This document shows, in pieces, positions 50,101 through 59,959 of a stretch of 64,000 bases of DNA. The stretch is from Archilochus colubris (lineage: Eukaryota; Chordata; Aves; Apodiformes; Trochilidae), in contig CM041104.1 in assembly GCA_023079485.1 (NCBI GenBank), forward strand, positions 2,047,676 through 2,111,675, written 5' to 3'. The notes beneath the pieces were generated by a model, which made no database searches, was not told where the DNA came from, and was given only the letters and a program-made list of their open reading frames with translations. The position numbers and the translations under genes were made by a program. The first letter of the stretch is position 1; every line of letters begins with the position of its first letter.

Positions 50101-53100
50101 TCCAAAGGCTCTTTACTTTTTGCAGGCACTACTTTGCACATGTAAGGTTTTGAGGATACAAATAAAGTTACCAAGAAAACTACAGCCCTGATCTGAAATT
50201 TGCATTAATTAAAAAAAGAAATTTACCAATACCTGGGCTGACCTTGCATTGCTTCCTAAAAACTTGACAATCTTTCTTTCAAATCCTGGTGCAGACAGTT
50301 AAGTAACTAAGCTTAAAAATGTAAATTAGTTCAGGTTTTGTCTGAAACAATCATACTAAAGTGGAACCCAGTGTAAGAAAAAACTGACTGCTAAAATTCT
50401 TTTTGAAAAACCTTTCACAAATTATACAACCTTAATTATATGAGCAGTTTAAGTATTTTGAGTAGTCCTGAGAATTAAGTGCTCATAGGAGTGAGTGACC
50501 TGCCAGTCTTGTGCAACCCAGACCATGATAGAATTTATAAGGGGAAAAAAAAAAAGTTAAATTGCATCTAAATCTCCCACTATTGTAACTTCAGCTTAAG
50601 AAGTGTAGTTCATGGGGTGGTTCTTGTGTGTGCACATAATAGACTTGAGACCTATTGAACTTGGCTTGAAGAACATGAAATATCTCTGTAATGAAAACAG
50701 AAACAACTTTCAGTCTTTAACAAAAATGGCTCAATTTAATACAGAGAGGTGAGAGACACTGATACATTCAGTGGTAAAACAAGATACCTATCACTTGAGT
50801 GGCACAATGTAAATTCTGACATTGGGAAGTTAAACTACTTGTCTGACAATGGCAGAAGTGAAGCCATCTGCCAGCCTGCTTCCTGTGGTTATGCATATGG
50901 TTAAGATGTGTTTTATTTATAGGATTATGTATTAGTGCTTCCCAAGGTCCAGAAAATATTAGAAGCAGGATCTGACTTTCAGATCTTCAGAAGGGGAAGG
51001 TGTGCCTTTACAATTTAAGTTAAAGGAATTATTATTGGTGGAAGCTCTGAACTAGTTCCTCTTCCCAGTCCCTGCAGTCTCTTTTAAGAATCCTCCTCCT
51101 CCTTTACCAGAGCTCTTGGCAGAACACCAGCACCCCAGCCCCTGATTCTCTTTCCCTTCACACCATCATATCTCTTCCTCCACATTCTGGCACCTTCCCC
51201 ATGCTGGTCACTCATATTTCTACCTCTTCACTACTGATTTTCTCTGTCTTAGCCTTATTCACCCATATATTCCCAATTCATCATTTTTACTCTTCTGAAA
51301 CCTCCTTTCCTTCTCAAAAAAAAAATAAAGGCTACACTTTCAGCTAGAAATTGTCTAGTTTAATGTTGAAATGCCATTCTTGCTGTCAGAAACTTCCATT
51401 GGCATCATTCAGTAATTCCCTTTCAAAAGCTAAGGACAGAAATGACTGAAACAAAACACATCTCTGGGAAACAAAAATCACTCCACAGCACTCATTTGAC
51501 ACCTGTAGCCCACTTCAGCATATTGCCTCAGCAGGCCTAAGTCTGGAGAAAAAAATAGAGTTCTACTACATAAGCAACTGTAAAACCTCTGTAAAAACAA
51601 ATATTCAGTAAAATGTTGCAAAAATCATTAAAAAGAAAAAGCATCACACGCTTAGACAATGATGTTCCTTCTGCTTTCATGGTTTGTTAAAGAAGACATG
51701 ATCAAAGTGCCAGAGCCTTAGATTTCTAAGGGAAGAGAGAGGGGCTTACTAGGATTTTCCTGCCAAAATCACACAACTGATGGCTGAGATTTACGTGCCT
51801 TTACTGAGCAGTCATTTTGTAATTGAGCACAGACTCCTCAGTCACTCCAGTGCTCTGAAATGCTCCCCTCCACCACATTCTGAGAAGCAAAGCCTCAGGT
51901 AGGCACTATGGGGAAAATCCAGTTTTCAAAAAGTATTCATAAAATCTGCATACCAAACAAGTAGAGGACTTTTCCCCAAAGAGAAAGGGGCAAGGAGGGA
52001 GCTATACCTGTAGGTTATATGCTTCTGCCTCCACTTCTGGCCTGTCAGTGCATACCGCTTTTTCCTCCGGCTGCGGCGGAGGTGGGGATGATCTGGAACT
52101 CCACACCGAGGCTTCTTCATCCACCTGGAGGGGAAGGAAAGAAAAATCAAGCTAACCAAGAGTTTCGAAAAGAGATTCAAAAGAACCAGTGCAAGCACCA
52201 AGAACAGTCTTCTTGCCTCTCTCATGTTTTCCCTCCTTGCTGGCAGCCCACACACCTCAGCACTCCCAAAATAATTCGTTTTTCCTTTTGCAAACACAGA
52301 CACCAGGTCAGGTCACACTTATGCCTGACAAGAACTTAAGGGTGATAATGCCACAAAAGAGACACAGATCAAAACCACATGTGTGTATGCACTGGGCCCA
52401 AACTCTCCTGTGACCTACTCTATCCACTCTGTTTTTCAGAGGGTTCCTGTGACAGTAAAAATCCCTCCATTCCAAGGGAGGGATTGTCCTCCCAGACAAA
52501 GTGTCACCTGTATCAACCAGAACAGATCCCTCTGATCTGTGGGTCACAGTCACCCAGTTCTGTTGGGTCCTCCCCATAATCCTTGACTCTTTTGCTGTCA
52601 CTCATGATGTAAGAAACCCTCACCTCTGTGAGCAGGTGAACTTGAGGAGCAGAGGATATTGCCCTTGCATGGGGATCCATGCAGTACTGCCAGAGAATTC
52701 AGGTGTCCTCCCCAAACTGCATTATCTCCAGCCTTAACAGATATTTTGCTTATTTCTTGAAGCAGTCTGAGGGTGGTAAAATACTGGCATAGGCTGCCCA
52801 GAGAAGTGGTAAGAGTGTCCATCCTTGGAGGTTTTCAAAACCCAAGAGGACACAGTCCATGGGCAGCCTGCTCTAGCTGGTCCTGTTTGAGCAGGGAGTT
52901 GGAGTAGATGACCTCAGGAGGTCCCTTCCAACCAAACTGATTCTCTGACAAAGAGAAATAAACTGTACCTTGCTGCTGCTGGTACCATCCTGCTTGCTGG
53001 TGCAGGCACACTCCAGAGAAGTTGGAAGTGGCTTATGGAGGAACAACCCTGAGCATCACTGGATGTGGCAGCAGGGGAAAAAGGAGACAGGGACAGAAAC

Positions 53101-56100
53101 AGAGGAACTACAGGTACTGGTCTCCAGAGGTCCCAGCACAGCAACTTTCTGTCCCAGCCATGTTCTTTAGGACTTTGCAGTGCAGCCCAGGACAGGAGAT
53201 CAGAGCCCTGGAATAATGCAAGCAGTCTCTGGCCACAGCCTCCCAAGCACTCCTCACTCAGCCTCCTGCTGGGGACACAGCCACTGGCATTCTTCAGGCA
53301 TTTTATTTATGCATTTGATCCACTGCCTCTGACAACAAAGGCAGAGGAACAATGCCTTAAGAACACTCTGCCAGACATGCAGGAACTTGTCACTGTTTGG
53401 GCACACATGAAGAGAGAAGAGTATCCTAGCCAAGCCTGGCAGATTTCTCACCAAGGACACCAAGTTCTCTTCTCTCTCCCAAGTTACACAGGGGGGACAA
53501 CTTTGTGCTTCCAAATACATCCAGCTGGTGGCAAGTGTTGGCCCACTTGCTTAAGCCTAAACAATGTGCATCTTATCTATCAACAATATTAACCCTACAC
53601 CTTCGGGAAGGCAGTGTCATCCCATCACCAGCAGATGGGTTACAGGACTTCTTTCCTGGACACTTTCTAAATAACACCCAGACACATCTTGTACAGCCTC
53701 ACCAGAGCCTTCCTTCACAGCAGCCATGCCTGCTCCCTGCTCAGGCACCAAGCACCTGACCCCCCTGAGCTCACTTCTCCCATGTAAAAACTACAAGTGG
53801 TTTCACCTTTCAGTGCAGTCATCTGTCATCTTTTCCCCACCAAGACCAGAGCAAATGAGAGCTGTTTTACATCCTGTCCTCTGTTAGAAAGCCAGCACAG
53901 ATCTTCCCTGCTTACAGCTTTCACAGATCTAAGCAGCCTGTGGAAATCAGATCTGTCTTGCCCACACAACTGCTGCCACCTTCAAAGAAGAGCAGTACAT
54001 GTAAGGTTTGCTTTTGGAAAAGCCACATTAATTCAATCTCAACACCCTCTGTTTTTCTGAGTGTCCTTTATTTGTGTTCTTCTGCACTGCTTCTGCCACT
54101 TTGTTAGGGAGATGTTAGGTTTACTGTAGCCTGCACTCTCTTAGCTATTTCCGGAGTATTTTAAAAAGAAATACCACTCACATGATAGAGTGCAGAGATT
54201 TCAGCACAACCTTACACAAACCAGAATGGGAATTAGGTTTTCATCTCTTGAGCTTCATGAGAACTCCAGAACCTGAACATCACCATCATCAGGCCCTGAT
54301 TACAGTCAGAGCATAACCTCTGTTTTACCCTCACTAGGACCACCTACAAGACAAAAAGGTAACCAGGGAGTGCTACCAAACCAACCTGGATGTGTGGGAC
54401 AAGTCACCAGAATGCTGCAGGACAGTGCTGGCAATGTCACCAAGTCCCTTACACCTCAACCTCTGTTCCATGTATGAGCCACATTCTCTCCTTCCCAACA
54501 CCCACCCAGCAGGCTGCAGGATCAGCCCCACACCAGGCAGAGCCAAGCAGAACACAGATACGAGTTAATTCTGTCAGAGTCACACTCCTGTCCCTCTGCC
54601 AGCTCCATCACAACACAGGGACACAGGGACACAGGGCACAGGCTGCTCCAGGGGAAGCTGCAATACCAGCACCCTGGGCTTTAAGGGCTTCTTGAACCAC
54701 AATTTCCATGGCATCAGCATCTGCAGAGCTGTGACAGATTTACCCTACACATGGCTGCCTGATTCCTCTTCTAAGCCTGTTACACCTAGGCCTGTCTGAA
54801 CCCTCATATTCCACACCAGTTTGTTCCAGAGCTCACCTACACACTTTCTGAAACAGACACATTAAAAAAAAATCCAACAACTACCTTGTTAGGGTGAGGC
54901 AGTACCCAAGCTGACAATAGCCTGAGCTAACGTCAAGCTGGGAACATTTCCCTGGATCAGTTCCCTGATCCAACCTACTTCCCTGACATATGGGCCTGAG
55001 TCTATCACATGGGCCAGGGTACAAGTCCAGCCACCTCTTTTCTCAGCAGGGCAGTTTTGGGGAAAAATAATCACAAAGCTGCAGCTTGGTGCTGCTGAGC
55101 TTTTTGACAGCCATTCTCTACTGAGCAGTTTGGAAACAACTTTGTGTTCCAGGAGATTTTTGAGAACACATCACATCAGAAGCAACAACAAAAGACAATT
55201 ACTTGAAGCAGGACTCGGATATTCATAGTTTCCTTTTTTTTCTTTTTTCTTTTTTCTTCTTCTTATGAGGATACCAATAACACTGGATCATCACAATTTA
55301 TACTTGGCACTGCTTACACAGAGACTGTTGATTCCTCCAGCTTCTTGGCATGCAGCACACAGGTAATTTCCAAAAGCAGTGACATGCAGCTCTTGTCCAG
55401 ATACAGCTGCTTTCCCCAGTTCAGGCTCCAAGCCCTCCACAAGACAGAGGACACTGCCACTCTCCATCACGTACCACTGAGCTGGGGAAGTGGCACCTTT
55501 GAACAACTGTCCTGCATCCCAGGGTGAGGGACCAACACAACAGGCTCAAGTCAAAGCACAAAACACTTCCAAGGCTATTTCTTGGTTCCTTCCAGGGCCA
55601 TGGGATTGATTACAAAAAAAAAAAAAAAAAATCACCACTTTTGCCAGGAGGTAGGAGGCCTTCCCTCCAGCCAGCTCCCAGGACTCCATCCTTGCCCAGA
55701 TGATGGGAAAAACTGCAACTCAACCCCCAGCTGCAGGTTTAACATATTCCCCCTGCTCTGCTTACAGGAAACTGCAAATCCTCAAACTTCTACCCCAGGA
55801 CACCCCCTCTGCTGAACAGACCCCACCCCACCAGTGACCCTGGGCTATCAGAAAGCCACAGAAGGGTTGTTCCTCCCCAGCTCCCATGCCCACCAGCATG
55901 CCTGCATGGCAGCTTTCACATCTTTTCTGAAGGAAAGAACAAGCTTCAGATTTGGGGACACAGGAGGAAGGAGATGAAAAACTTCAGGCGACCACAGCAA
56001 GTGTAAATAGAACATGCACAATTTGATGCCAAACAAAGAAATCTTAGAAAACAGTAACTTTACACTCTCAAGTCACTTGAAAGGAACAGAGCTTATGACA

Positions 56101-59100
56101 CTGACAGAAGTAACAGAAAAATTCAAAATTGCCAACTCAAAACTCACAAAACAGACTGAAAAAAAAGTTTAGCAAATGCCTGAGTAAAGCAGAGCTCTCA
56201 GAGCCAGCCTGCCTTGCCACCTCTCTCCTTTTGCTCTGCTTTAACAACCAGGTGTGAGGAAGGGTCAGCACAAGGCCCATCAGCTGTGCCCCTCAAGCTC
56301 CAAACAGACTCAATGCTAACAGCAATCAGGACCTCTTTCTTGTTTCAGGTAATTTCTAGGTAGGTACTTCTGCTCCATCCAGCCATACAACAGAGGGACC
56401 AACCAGTTCAGGGCAGATGGAGGCAGACCAGCTGAACAGGCCTGCAAAGCAAACCCAAAGCAACACAGGGCACACAGGAACCCAGGCAGGCAGCAGCAAC
56501 AAACACCACTTCCATGCCACACTCCACAGTACACACTGAAGAGCAAAGGCAACAGCCTTCAAAGAACAAAGTCCCTTCAGCCCAGGTGGTTTAGAACAAT
56601 GCTTTGCTGATATCAAGACACCAAGCACAAACAGGAACTCATGATCCACAGACAGCAGAGAACATCTAATGACCAACAGATGGCAACTATCAGCAGCTAA
56701 GTAGCCTGAACTATCATCACCAGGCTACAACAACTCACTTCAGCTCACTCCAGTACATCTCCACAAATAACATCTAGAGAGCTCCACGACTCCAATTCAT
56801 TCACAAATAGATTAGAAGCCATTTCTGGAGCCCCATTGTCACCTCAATCCAGAGGGAGATGGAAACAAACAAAACCCTTGACATTCAGAAGCTCAGAGGA
56901 TTCACACTTTGTGCACCTACGTGCAGAGGATGACACTTAACAAGAGCTCTTCACGCTTGCCAACAGCACTGCTGGGCAAAAAGAAAGCTGTGTGAAGTTG
57001 TCCACATCTTTTCATTAGGAACACTTTTCCTAAGCAAGGCTTCTCGGGCTGCCAGGCAAATCTATCACTTCTGGGGACATCTACCCAGCTGATGTGACAA
57101 CACGTTCGGAATCAGAAAGACAAAATTATCCTACGTTAATCTTACTCAATAGTTGTCTGGTCCAAAACTCCTGTAACTGGGATCCCATAAAACTGCTGCA
57201 TAGAGGCAACCGCAGACTGCACGGCTTTTCCTGACTGCACGGCTGACATTTGGCTCTCAGATGGAAGTAAGTAGCCATAAGTTTTTAACCAGCCCTGAAA
57301 AAGAAAGAAACAGGTGGTAAAATGCCACGGTCAGTTTTCAACTCAACAGACGAGGACGTTTCCTCAAAAGAAAAAGTGACAAACTAGCCCCCCAAAATTC
57401 ACCCACCTCTCCTCTTCTTTTCTGTTACCTTTGGTAACATCATCTGATCCCTGGGGGAAGGGCTGAAGACCCACTTTAACATCACCTGTCCTGAGACATT
57501 CAATGCAGACCTGCCAGCTGAACACAACTGGCACCTCCATCTGGGAGTAACTGGGACAGGCTCTGCTCCCTGCAGCACCAGAAATACCCACGAAGCTCTG
57601 TCCTCCTTCCAGAGACCTCCTGTGCATTCATCACCAGCCTTCTCACTCAGTCCCTGTGCTCACAGTATCCCACTGCCTCCTAGTATCTGCACCTCTGGAC
57701 CACAACTCCAAGCACACAGCCTTAAGCCTCTGCACTCCTCCCAAACACAGGCCCAGGCTTTAGGAGCGCAGGGGGAGTTATTTCAGACAAACAAAAAACC
57801 CTCAGAAAACCACACTCGGGAAGTTTACAGGGACTCTGCTTGGGTGGAATTTCCCCCTACCAACAGCAGATATCTAGCAAATTGTCAGAACAGGAAAACA
57901 GACAAATCTCTTCCAGGAGCTTTAGCCACTTCCCAAAAAAAACAGCTTTAGGTGAAACCACATCAAACTCGTCAAGGCACTAAGGACAGAATTTTCAAAA
58001 ACACCCATTCATTCAGGATTATTTTTTCCTCCTCTCTCTTCCCACCTTCACTTTGATATCACCAGAAGGACTAGTGTGTCACCACGGAGTGCAAAAGCCA
58101 GTGCCAAAGCCCGAAGGCAGCCTTGCTTCCAGAAACTTGTCACCATAACTTTTCTGTGTTTCTCCTGGCCAACACTCAGCCCTCCAGGTCACTACTCAGA
58201 CCAGCACTACTGCCAGATCAACAAACATCCGCAAAGCTTTTTGCAGCCATCAGCACTTGCTTGCAAAGCAGGAGGCAGAAGGTACAAGACACCACCTGGG
58301 CCAGGGATGTCACATTTCTCCCAGGTCTCACAAGGAGGAGCTGAGGGAACTGAGGTTGCTCAGCCTGGAGCAAAGGAGGCTCAGGGGAGACCTCTGCAGC
58401 TCCCTGAAAAGAGCCTGGCGTGAAGGGGGGGAGGGTTTCTCATAGAACAACTGACACAACAAGAGGAAATAGCCTCAAGTTGCCCGGCGAAGACTTAGAT
58501 TGCCTATTAGGAAAAAATCCTTCCCAGAAATTGTTGGCAAGTCCTGGCCCAGCTTGCCCAGGGCAGTGGTGATGGGTTGGTGGTGGCCTTGGCAGTGCTG
58601 GGTTCACTGTTGGCCCTGAGGAACTTAAAGCTTGGTTTTTCCCAACCAAAACACTGCAGCGATTCTGCACTTCTCCACAGACACACGATGCCATGCCTCA
58701 TGGACATCACCAAAGGCTCCATCCATGCAGAGCCAAGCTGCGAGACTGCTCGGAGGCTGGACACCACCTCTGAGAGCCACAGAGCTTTGCTCCGAGGGAA
58801 ACGAGCAGCACCTCCGTCCTTGAGCAGCAGGGGCAGAGCACACCCAGAAAGCAGCTCGGAGCGGGGCTGCCCCGCGCACTCCTTCCCTCCCGGCCAGGGA
58901 CCCCAGAGAATGCCCGCGGGGGCTCCTCCCGGGCGCCTGATGCTGAGGAGCACCCGTGGGCTACGCCTGGACGCCTTCCCCCGCGGGGTCCGCCCTGCCC
59001 GCCACAGCCACTCTGCCGCTGCTGCCGCACACCTGAGCCCGGCCCGGCGGGCACGGAGGAGGGGCAGGAGGAGGCCCTGCCGGCGGCCGAGGGCGGCAGC

Positions 59101-59434
59101 TGCCCGGCACCAGTGCCCGGCCTGCAACCGGGGAGACGCTGCCCGAACGGAGCCCGGCCCACGACCAACACAGCGCACCGCCCCGCACCGACCTCCCCCC
59201 GGGACCCGGACCCCGGGACCCCCTCCCAGCGGCGGCACCGCCGGCCTCGCCTCCCCGCAGAGCCGCCCGGCCCCGCTGCCCCCAGCGCCCCGCCCGGCAC
59301 CGTGCCCCTCCCGCTCCTCCCGCTTCCAGCCCTACCCGCCCGGTGCTGGTGTCGGCGGCGGCGCGGAGCAGGGCGCAGAGCAGCGGCAGGAGGGAGCCCG
59401 CCGCGGCCAGGCCCCGGCGCCGCCTCGGAGCCAT
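16778..59434 (-). CDS. MMP24: Matrix metalloproteinase-24 (MT5-MMP), complete
   Basis: A type I membrane-anchored zinc endopeptidase, mainly neural, that cleaves cadherins, APP and pro-MMP2. Nine coding exons join exactly in phase to 596 codons: 59434-59336, 57294-57146, 52124-52008, 50002-49698, 31973-31812, 22243-22029, 20888-20750, 18638-18372 and 17115-16778. Order of parts: signal peptide (about 1-27); propeptide with cysteine switch PRCGVPD (88-94); furin site RRKKR ending at 106; catalytic domain from Tyr107 with the MT-loop (about 157-169), zinc site [11 protein letters not shown] (233-243, catalytic Glu234) and Met-turn Met251; Pro-rich hinge (about 279-328); four-blade hemopexin domain bounded by Cys331 and Cys520; stem; membrane helix (about 552-574); and a cytoplasmic tail ending EWV, a PDZ ligand. 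MMP16 and MMP15 are the closest alternatives, but the YKRPVQEWV tail and position beside EIF6 indicate MMP24. The N-terminus is shorter than in human, and the juxtamembrane furin motif is altered. Confidence 0.97.
17346..17767 (+). repeat. 422-nt pure polypurine (GAAA/GAAAAA) tract
   Basis: Every base from 17346 to 17767 on the + strand is A or G, built from GAAA, GAAAAA and GGAAAA units. It lies in MMP24 intron 8, about 230 nt upstream (in the sense of transcription) of exon 9, so it is a long (CTTT)n-like polypyrimidine tract in the pre-mRNA. Confidence 0.97.
18372..18638 (-). CDS. MMP24: MMP24 exon 8: hemopexin blades 2-4
   Basis: Encodes [18 protein letters not shown] through [17 protein letters not shown] to GAFISKEG. 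The acceptor is TTCATCTCTAG and the donor GTACGT. The PGYP signature of hemopexin repeats appears twice. Phases match exons 7 and 9. Confidence 0.97.
18955..19035 (-). mobile_element. CR1 remnant, antisense
   Basis: Diverged CR1 tail: 'gaatcatcatgattggaaag', 'aagtccaaccatcagtccta'. Very short. Confidence 0.65.
19455..20084 (+). mobile_element. CR1 LINE fragment, sense, in MMP24 intron 7
   Basis: About 630 bp from the ORF2 C-terminal region ('gaggccacagcttgagtcct', 'ctgggcccctcagctcagga') through 'aggctggagaagaggaggct' to the 3' end ATTCTCTGATTCTGTGATTCC. The reading frame is broken. Confidence 0.93.
20110..20177 (+). mobile_element. Second CR1 3' tip, sense
   Basis: Short tail 'ccagatgacctttaagatcc', 'ccttccgaccca', ending GGGATTCTATAATTCC. 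It directly follows the larger CR1. Confidence 0.7.
20298..20610 (-). mobile_element. CR1 LINE fragment, antisense, in MMP24 intron 7
   Basis: The reverse-complement CR1 tail 'ttcacagaatcccaggatgt' followed by 'cctccagggatggtgactcc', 'gacatcagcctaaccctccc' and 'ctcctatcccatc'. It faces the sense copy tail to tail. Confidence 0.88.
20750..20888 (-). CDS. MMP24: MMP24 exon 7: hemopexin blades 1-2
   Basis: Encodes [17 protein letters not shown] through [20 protein letters not shown] to KFVFFK, plus one base of Gly396. The acceptor is TTTCCCTCAG and the donor GTAGAG. Confidence 0.97.
20889..22028 (-). other. MMP24: MMP24 intron 6
   Basis: 1.1 kb with no recognised repeat, exon or RNA gene. Confidence 0.7.
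22029..22243 (-). CDS. MMP24: MMP24 exon 6: hinge and start of hemopexin domain
   Basis: 71 codons: Pro/Arg-rich hinge [34 protein letters not shown], then [18 protein letters not shown], where Cys331 should disulfide-bond with Cys520. The acceptor is TTTTCACTTCTAG and the donor GTACTA. Confidence 0.96.
22244..24878 (-). other. MMP24: MMP24 intron 5, proximal part to exon 6
   Basis: No exon or RNA gene recognised. Contains a 29-bp tandem duplication at 24531-24594. Confidence 0.55.
24531..24594. repeat. 29-bp tandem duplication, about 2.2 copies
   Basis: The unit beginning CAGCAAATGGACACAGATA repeats at a 29-bp spacing with one mismatch. Confidence 0.9.
24879..25335 (-). mobile_element. CR1 LINE fragment, antisense, in MMP24 intron 5
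   Basis: About 455 bp: tail 'catagaatcccagaatccca', 'ttgggttggaagggacctta', 'cagggatggggcagccacag', 'cttcctcagatccaacctaa', and up to 'aggctgaacaatcccagctc'. On the minus strand, short frames of the ORF2 C-terminus remain readable at 25182-24955. Confidence 0.93.
25758..25868 (-). mobile_element. CR1 3' fragment, antisense
   Basis: 'gaatcagagaatcagagaat' followed by 'ttgggttggaagggagctca' and 'cacctcccaccagcccaggc'. Short and 5' truncated. Confidence 0.85.
26825..26970 (-). mobile_element. CR1 3' fragment, antisense
   Basis: 'gtttgggttggaagggacct', 'gccatggtcagggacacctc', 'cactgccagggatggggcag'. Closely resembles the copy at 24879, so both probably belong to one subfamily. Confidence 0.88.
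26971..31811 (-). other. MMP24: MMP24 intron 5, distal part
   Basis: About 4.8 kb without a recognised exon, RNA gene or clear mobile element. A 17-bp direct duplication (AATCTCTTCTCATCTCC) occurs around 29564-29598. Confidence 0.5.
31812..31973 (-). CDS. MMP24: MMP24 exon 5: zinc-binding half of catalytic domain
   Basis: Encodes [20 protein letters not shown], then [19 protein letters not shown] and [13 protein letters not shown]. His233, His237 and His243 bind the catalytic zinc, Glu234 is the general base and Met251 forms the Met-turn. The acceptor is TTCCTCCCACAG and the donor GTGAGC. Confidence 0.98.
32341..32520 (+). mobile_element. Possible endogenous retroviral LTR fragment
   Basis: CCAATAAAGG at about 32429, followed within about 45 bp by 'agctcactcttgtgtgaggc', resembles an LTR R/U5 layout (poly(A) signal then GT-rich sequence). 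I could not define LTR ends, TG...CA termini, a primer-binding site or any retroviral gene, so the call is weak. Confidence 0.2.
32782..32930. repeat. Minisatellite, about 24-bp unit
   Basis: About six to seven imperfect copies of a unit containing AGCACCATCCTGGTGAGC(T/C)CAGGT. The copies differ by substitutions and one has an insertion. Confidence 0.85.
34420..35145 (-). mobile_element. Old CR1-like LINE fragment with ORF2 endonuclease remnant, antisense
   Basis: Starts with a CR1-like tail on the minus strand ('ccagaatggttgaggttgga'). At 35137-34916 the minus strand still reads [16 protein letters not shown], then [20 protein letters not shown]. This matches the CR1 ORF2 endonuclease motif (LLDLIL...[12 protein letters not shown]). 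The tail lies close to 5' ORF2 sequence, so the element is internally deleted and decayed. Confidence 0.75.
37775..40145 (-). CDS. Candidate small multi-exon gene nested in MMP24 intron 4
   Basis: Not recognised as any known family. On the minus strand there are four splice-bounded segments: one ending at 40069 with donor GTAAGT (start unclear); 39735-39615 (acceptor TTTTTACAG, donor GTGAGC); 38583-38548 (acceptor with a long pyrimidine tract, AATTTCTACAG, donor GTAAAG); and 38181 downward (acceptor TTCCTTTCTAG). The last ends in an apparent 3'UTR with AATAAA at 37795-37790. The middle two and the last share one open frame with matching phases (about 92 codons: [14 protein letters not shown]..., [30 protein letters not shown]..., stop at 38062-38060). 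A second frame of the last exon is also open to 37975. Alternatives are alternative 3' exons of MMP24, a lncRNA, or chance splice-like sites. Confidence 0.3.
41700..42010 (-). mobile_element. Old CR1-like fragment, antisense
   Basis: Diverged CR1 body in reverse ('ctggaggccaccaagtttaa', 'ggacagagcttccacagcct', 'caccattccatcagtgaaga'). The tail is poorly preserved. Confidence 0.55.
44150..44525 (-). mobile_element. CR1 LINE fragment, antisense, in MMP24 intron 4
   Basis: 'gagtcacagaatcacagaat', 'tttgggttggaagggacctc', 'accttgaacatctccaggga', 'ttctccaggctgaa'. About 375 bp. On the minus strand an ORF2 C-terminal frame remains ([20 protein letters not shown]). Confidence 0.93.
45970..46050 (-). 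mobile_element. CR1 remnant, antisense
   Basis: 'cagaatcaccatggttggaa' and 'aggaccttcaag' mark a short, decayed tail. Confidence 0.6.
49698..50002 (-). CDS. MMP24: MMP24 exon 4: first half of catalytic domain
   Basis: 101 codons: [40 protein letters not shown] (including the MT-loop), [40 protein letters not shown]. It supplies the structural zinc and calcium ligands ([25 protein letters not shown]). The acceptor is CTCATTCACACAG and the donor GTAAGA. Confidence 0.98.
50003..52007 (-). other. MMP24: MMP24 intron 3
   Basis: 2.0 kb of AT-rich sequence. No repeat, exon or RNA gene recognised. Confidence 0.6.
52008..52124 (-). CDS. MMP24: MMP24 exon 3: cysteine switch and furin activation site
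   Basis: Encodes [15 protein letters not shown], then RRSRRKKR and [15 protein letters not shown]. Cys90 is the switch cysteine that caps the catalytic zinc in the zymogen. Cleavage after Arg106 by furin should expose Tyr107. The acceptor is TTTCCCCTCCAG and the donor GTATAG. Confidence 0.97.
52765..52948 (+). mobile_element. CR1 LINE 3' fragment, sense, in MMP24 intron 2
   Basis: 'gcagtctgagggtggtaaaa', 'ataggctgcccagagaagtg', 'gatgacctcaggaggtccct', ending CTGATTCTCTGAC. About 185 bp, 5' truncated. Confidence 0.88.
52949..57145 (-). other. MMP24: MMP24 intron 2, distal part
   Basis: About 4.2 kb without recognised exons or RNA genes. Contains a T-rich tract at about 55229-55264 and an A-run at about 55614-55632. 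Confidence 0.5.
57146..57294 (-). CDS. MMP24: MMP24 exon 2: propeptide
   Basis: 49 codons plus two bases: [49 protein letters not shown]. This is the PGBD-like peptidoglycan-binding fold of MMP propeptides. The acceptor is TTTCTTTTTCAG and the donor GTAAGA. Confidence 0.96.
58330..58632 (+). mobile_element. CR1 LINE fragment, sense, in MMP24 intron 1
   Basis: 'ggaggagctgagggaactga', 'gagcaaaggaggctcagggg', 'cttgcccagggcagtggtga'. Frame-damaged, lacking a clean tail. Confidence 0.8.
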
Positions 59435-59950
59435 GGCAGCGCGGCGGGGCTCCGGCGGGGCTCCGGCCCGGCGGCGCGGGCTGCGGCTGCGCGGGGAGCC
59501 GGGAACCGGAAAGAAGAGACCGCCGAACCGCCTCTTCCTCCGCCGGGCGGCCTGGGGGCTGCGGGACGGGGCTGCCCCGCCAAGGAAGAGCAGGACAGAG
59601 CAGGGCAGGGCAAGGCGGGGATGCGGCGGGACGGTGCTGCCCGCGGGACGGGCTCCGAGCCGGGCACCGGCAGCCCCGTGGCGCTCCGAGGTTTCTCCAC
59701 GCACCCTCCGGCGGGGATCGCCGCGGCCCCGCAGCAGCAGCAGCAGAGCCGGGGCAGGAGGGTCGGGGTCTCCCTCTGTGCCTTCTCCCGCACGGCCGCG
59801 TTGTTTGCTGCCCTCCAAGGTCCCGCTCCCTGCAGCCCGGGGGTCCCCAGCAGAAGCCCCAGGTGCAGGAGGCAGCTGAGGAGAAGGGGGAAGGGTTGGC
59901 CATGGTCCTGACCCGGACTGCAGGGAGGGGACACTCCCGAGGTTTGCATC
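58860..59950 (-). promoter_or_regulatory. MMP24: MMP24 CpG-rich 5' region
   Basis: Strongly CpG-dense sequence spanning the 5' part of intron 1, exon 1 and the presumed promoter. No TATA box was seen upstream of the start codon. All six frames stay open over hundreds of codons because stop codons are rare in such DNA, so the long frames here are not genes. Confidence 0.7.
59336..59434 (-). CDS. MMP24: MMP24 exon 1: signal peptide
   Basis: 33 codons: basic n-region MAPRRRRG, hydrophobic core [15 protein letters not shown], small residues RAAA before the likely cleavage site, then DTSTGR. The ATG has a strong Kozak context (CTGCCATGG, minus strand). Donor GTAGGG keeps phase 0 with exon 2. The frame stays open upstream, so an earlier start is possible, but no stronger ATG is evident. 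Confidence 0.8.
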
Positions 59951-59959
59951 CCGGGGGAT

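Noticed and set aside
59336..59434. A bird counterpart of the human MMP24 opposite-strand transcript (MMP24OS)
   Set aside because: I looked on the + strand for the conserved C-terminal peptide of that micropeptide as I remember it and found nothing similar in the CpG-rich region or near EIF6.
58577..59911. 444-codon open frame on the + strand, and similar long frames on the - strand
   Set aside because: They lie in the MMP24 CpG-rich region, where stop codons are rare in all frames. Composition is Pro/Arg/Ala-rich with no domain, and the true coding sequence there is the 33-codon exon on the minus strand.
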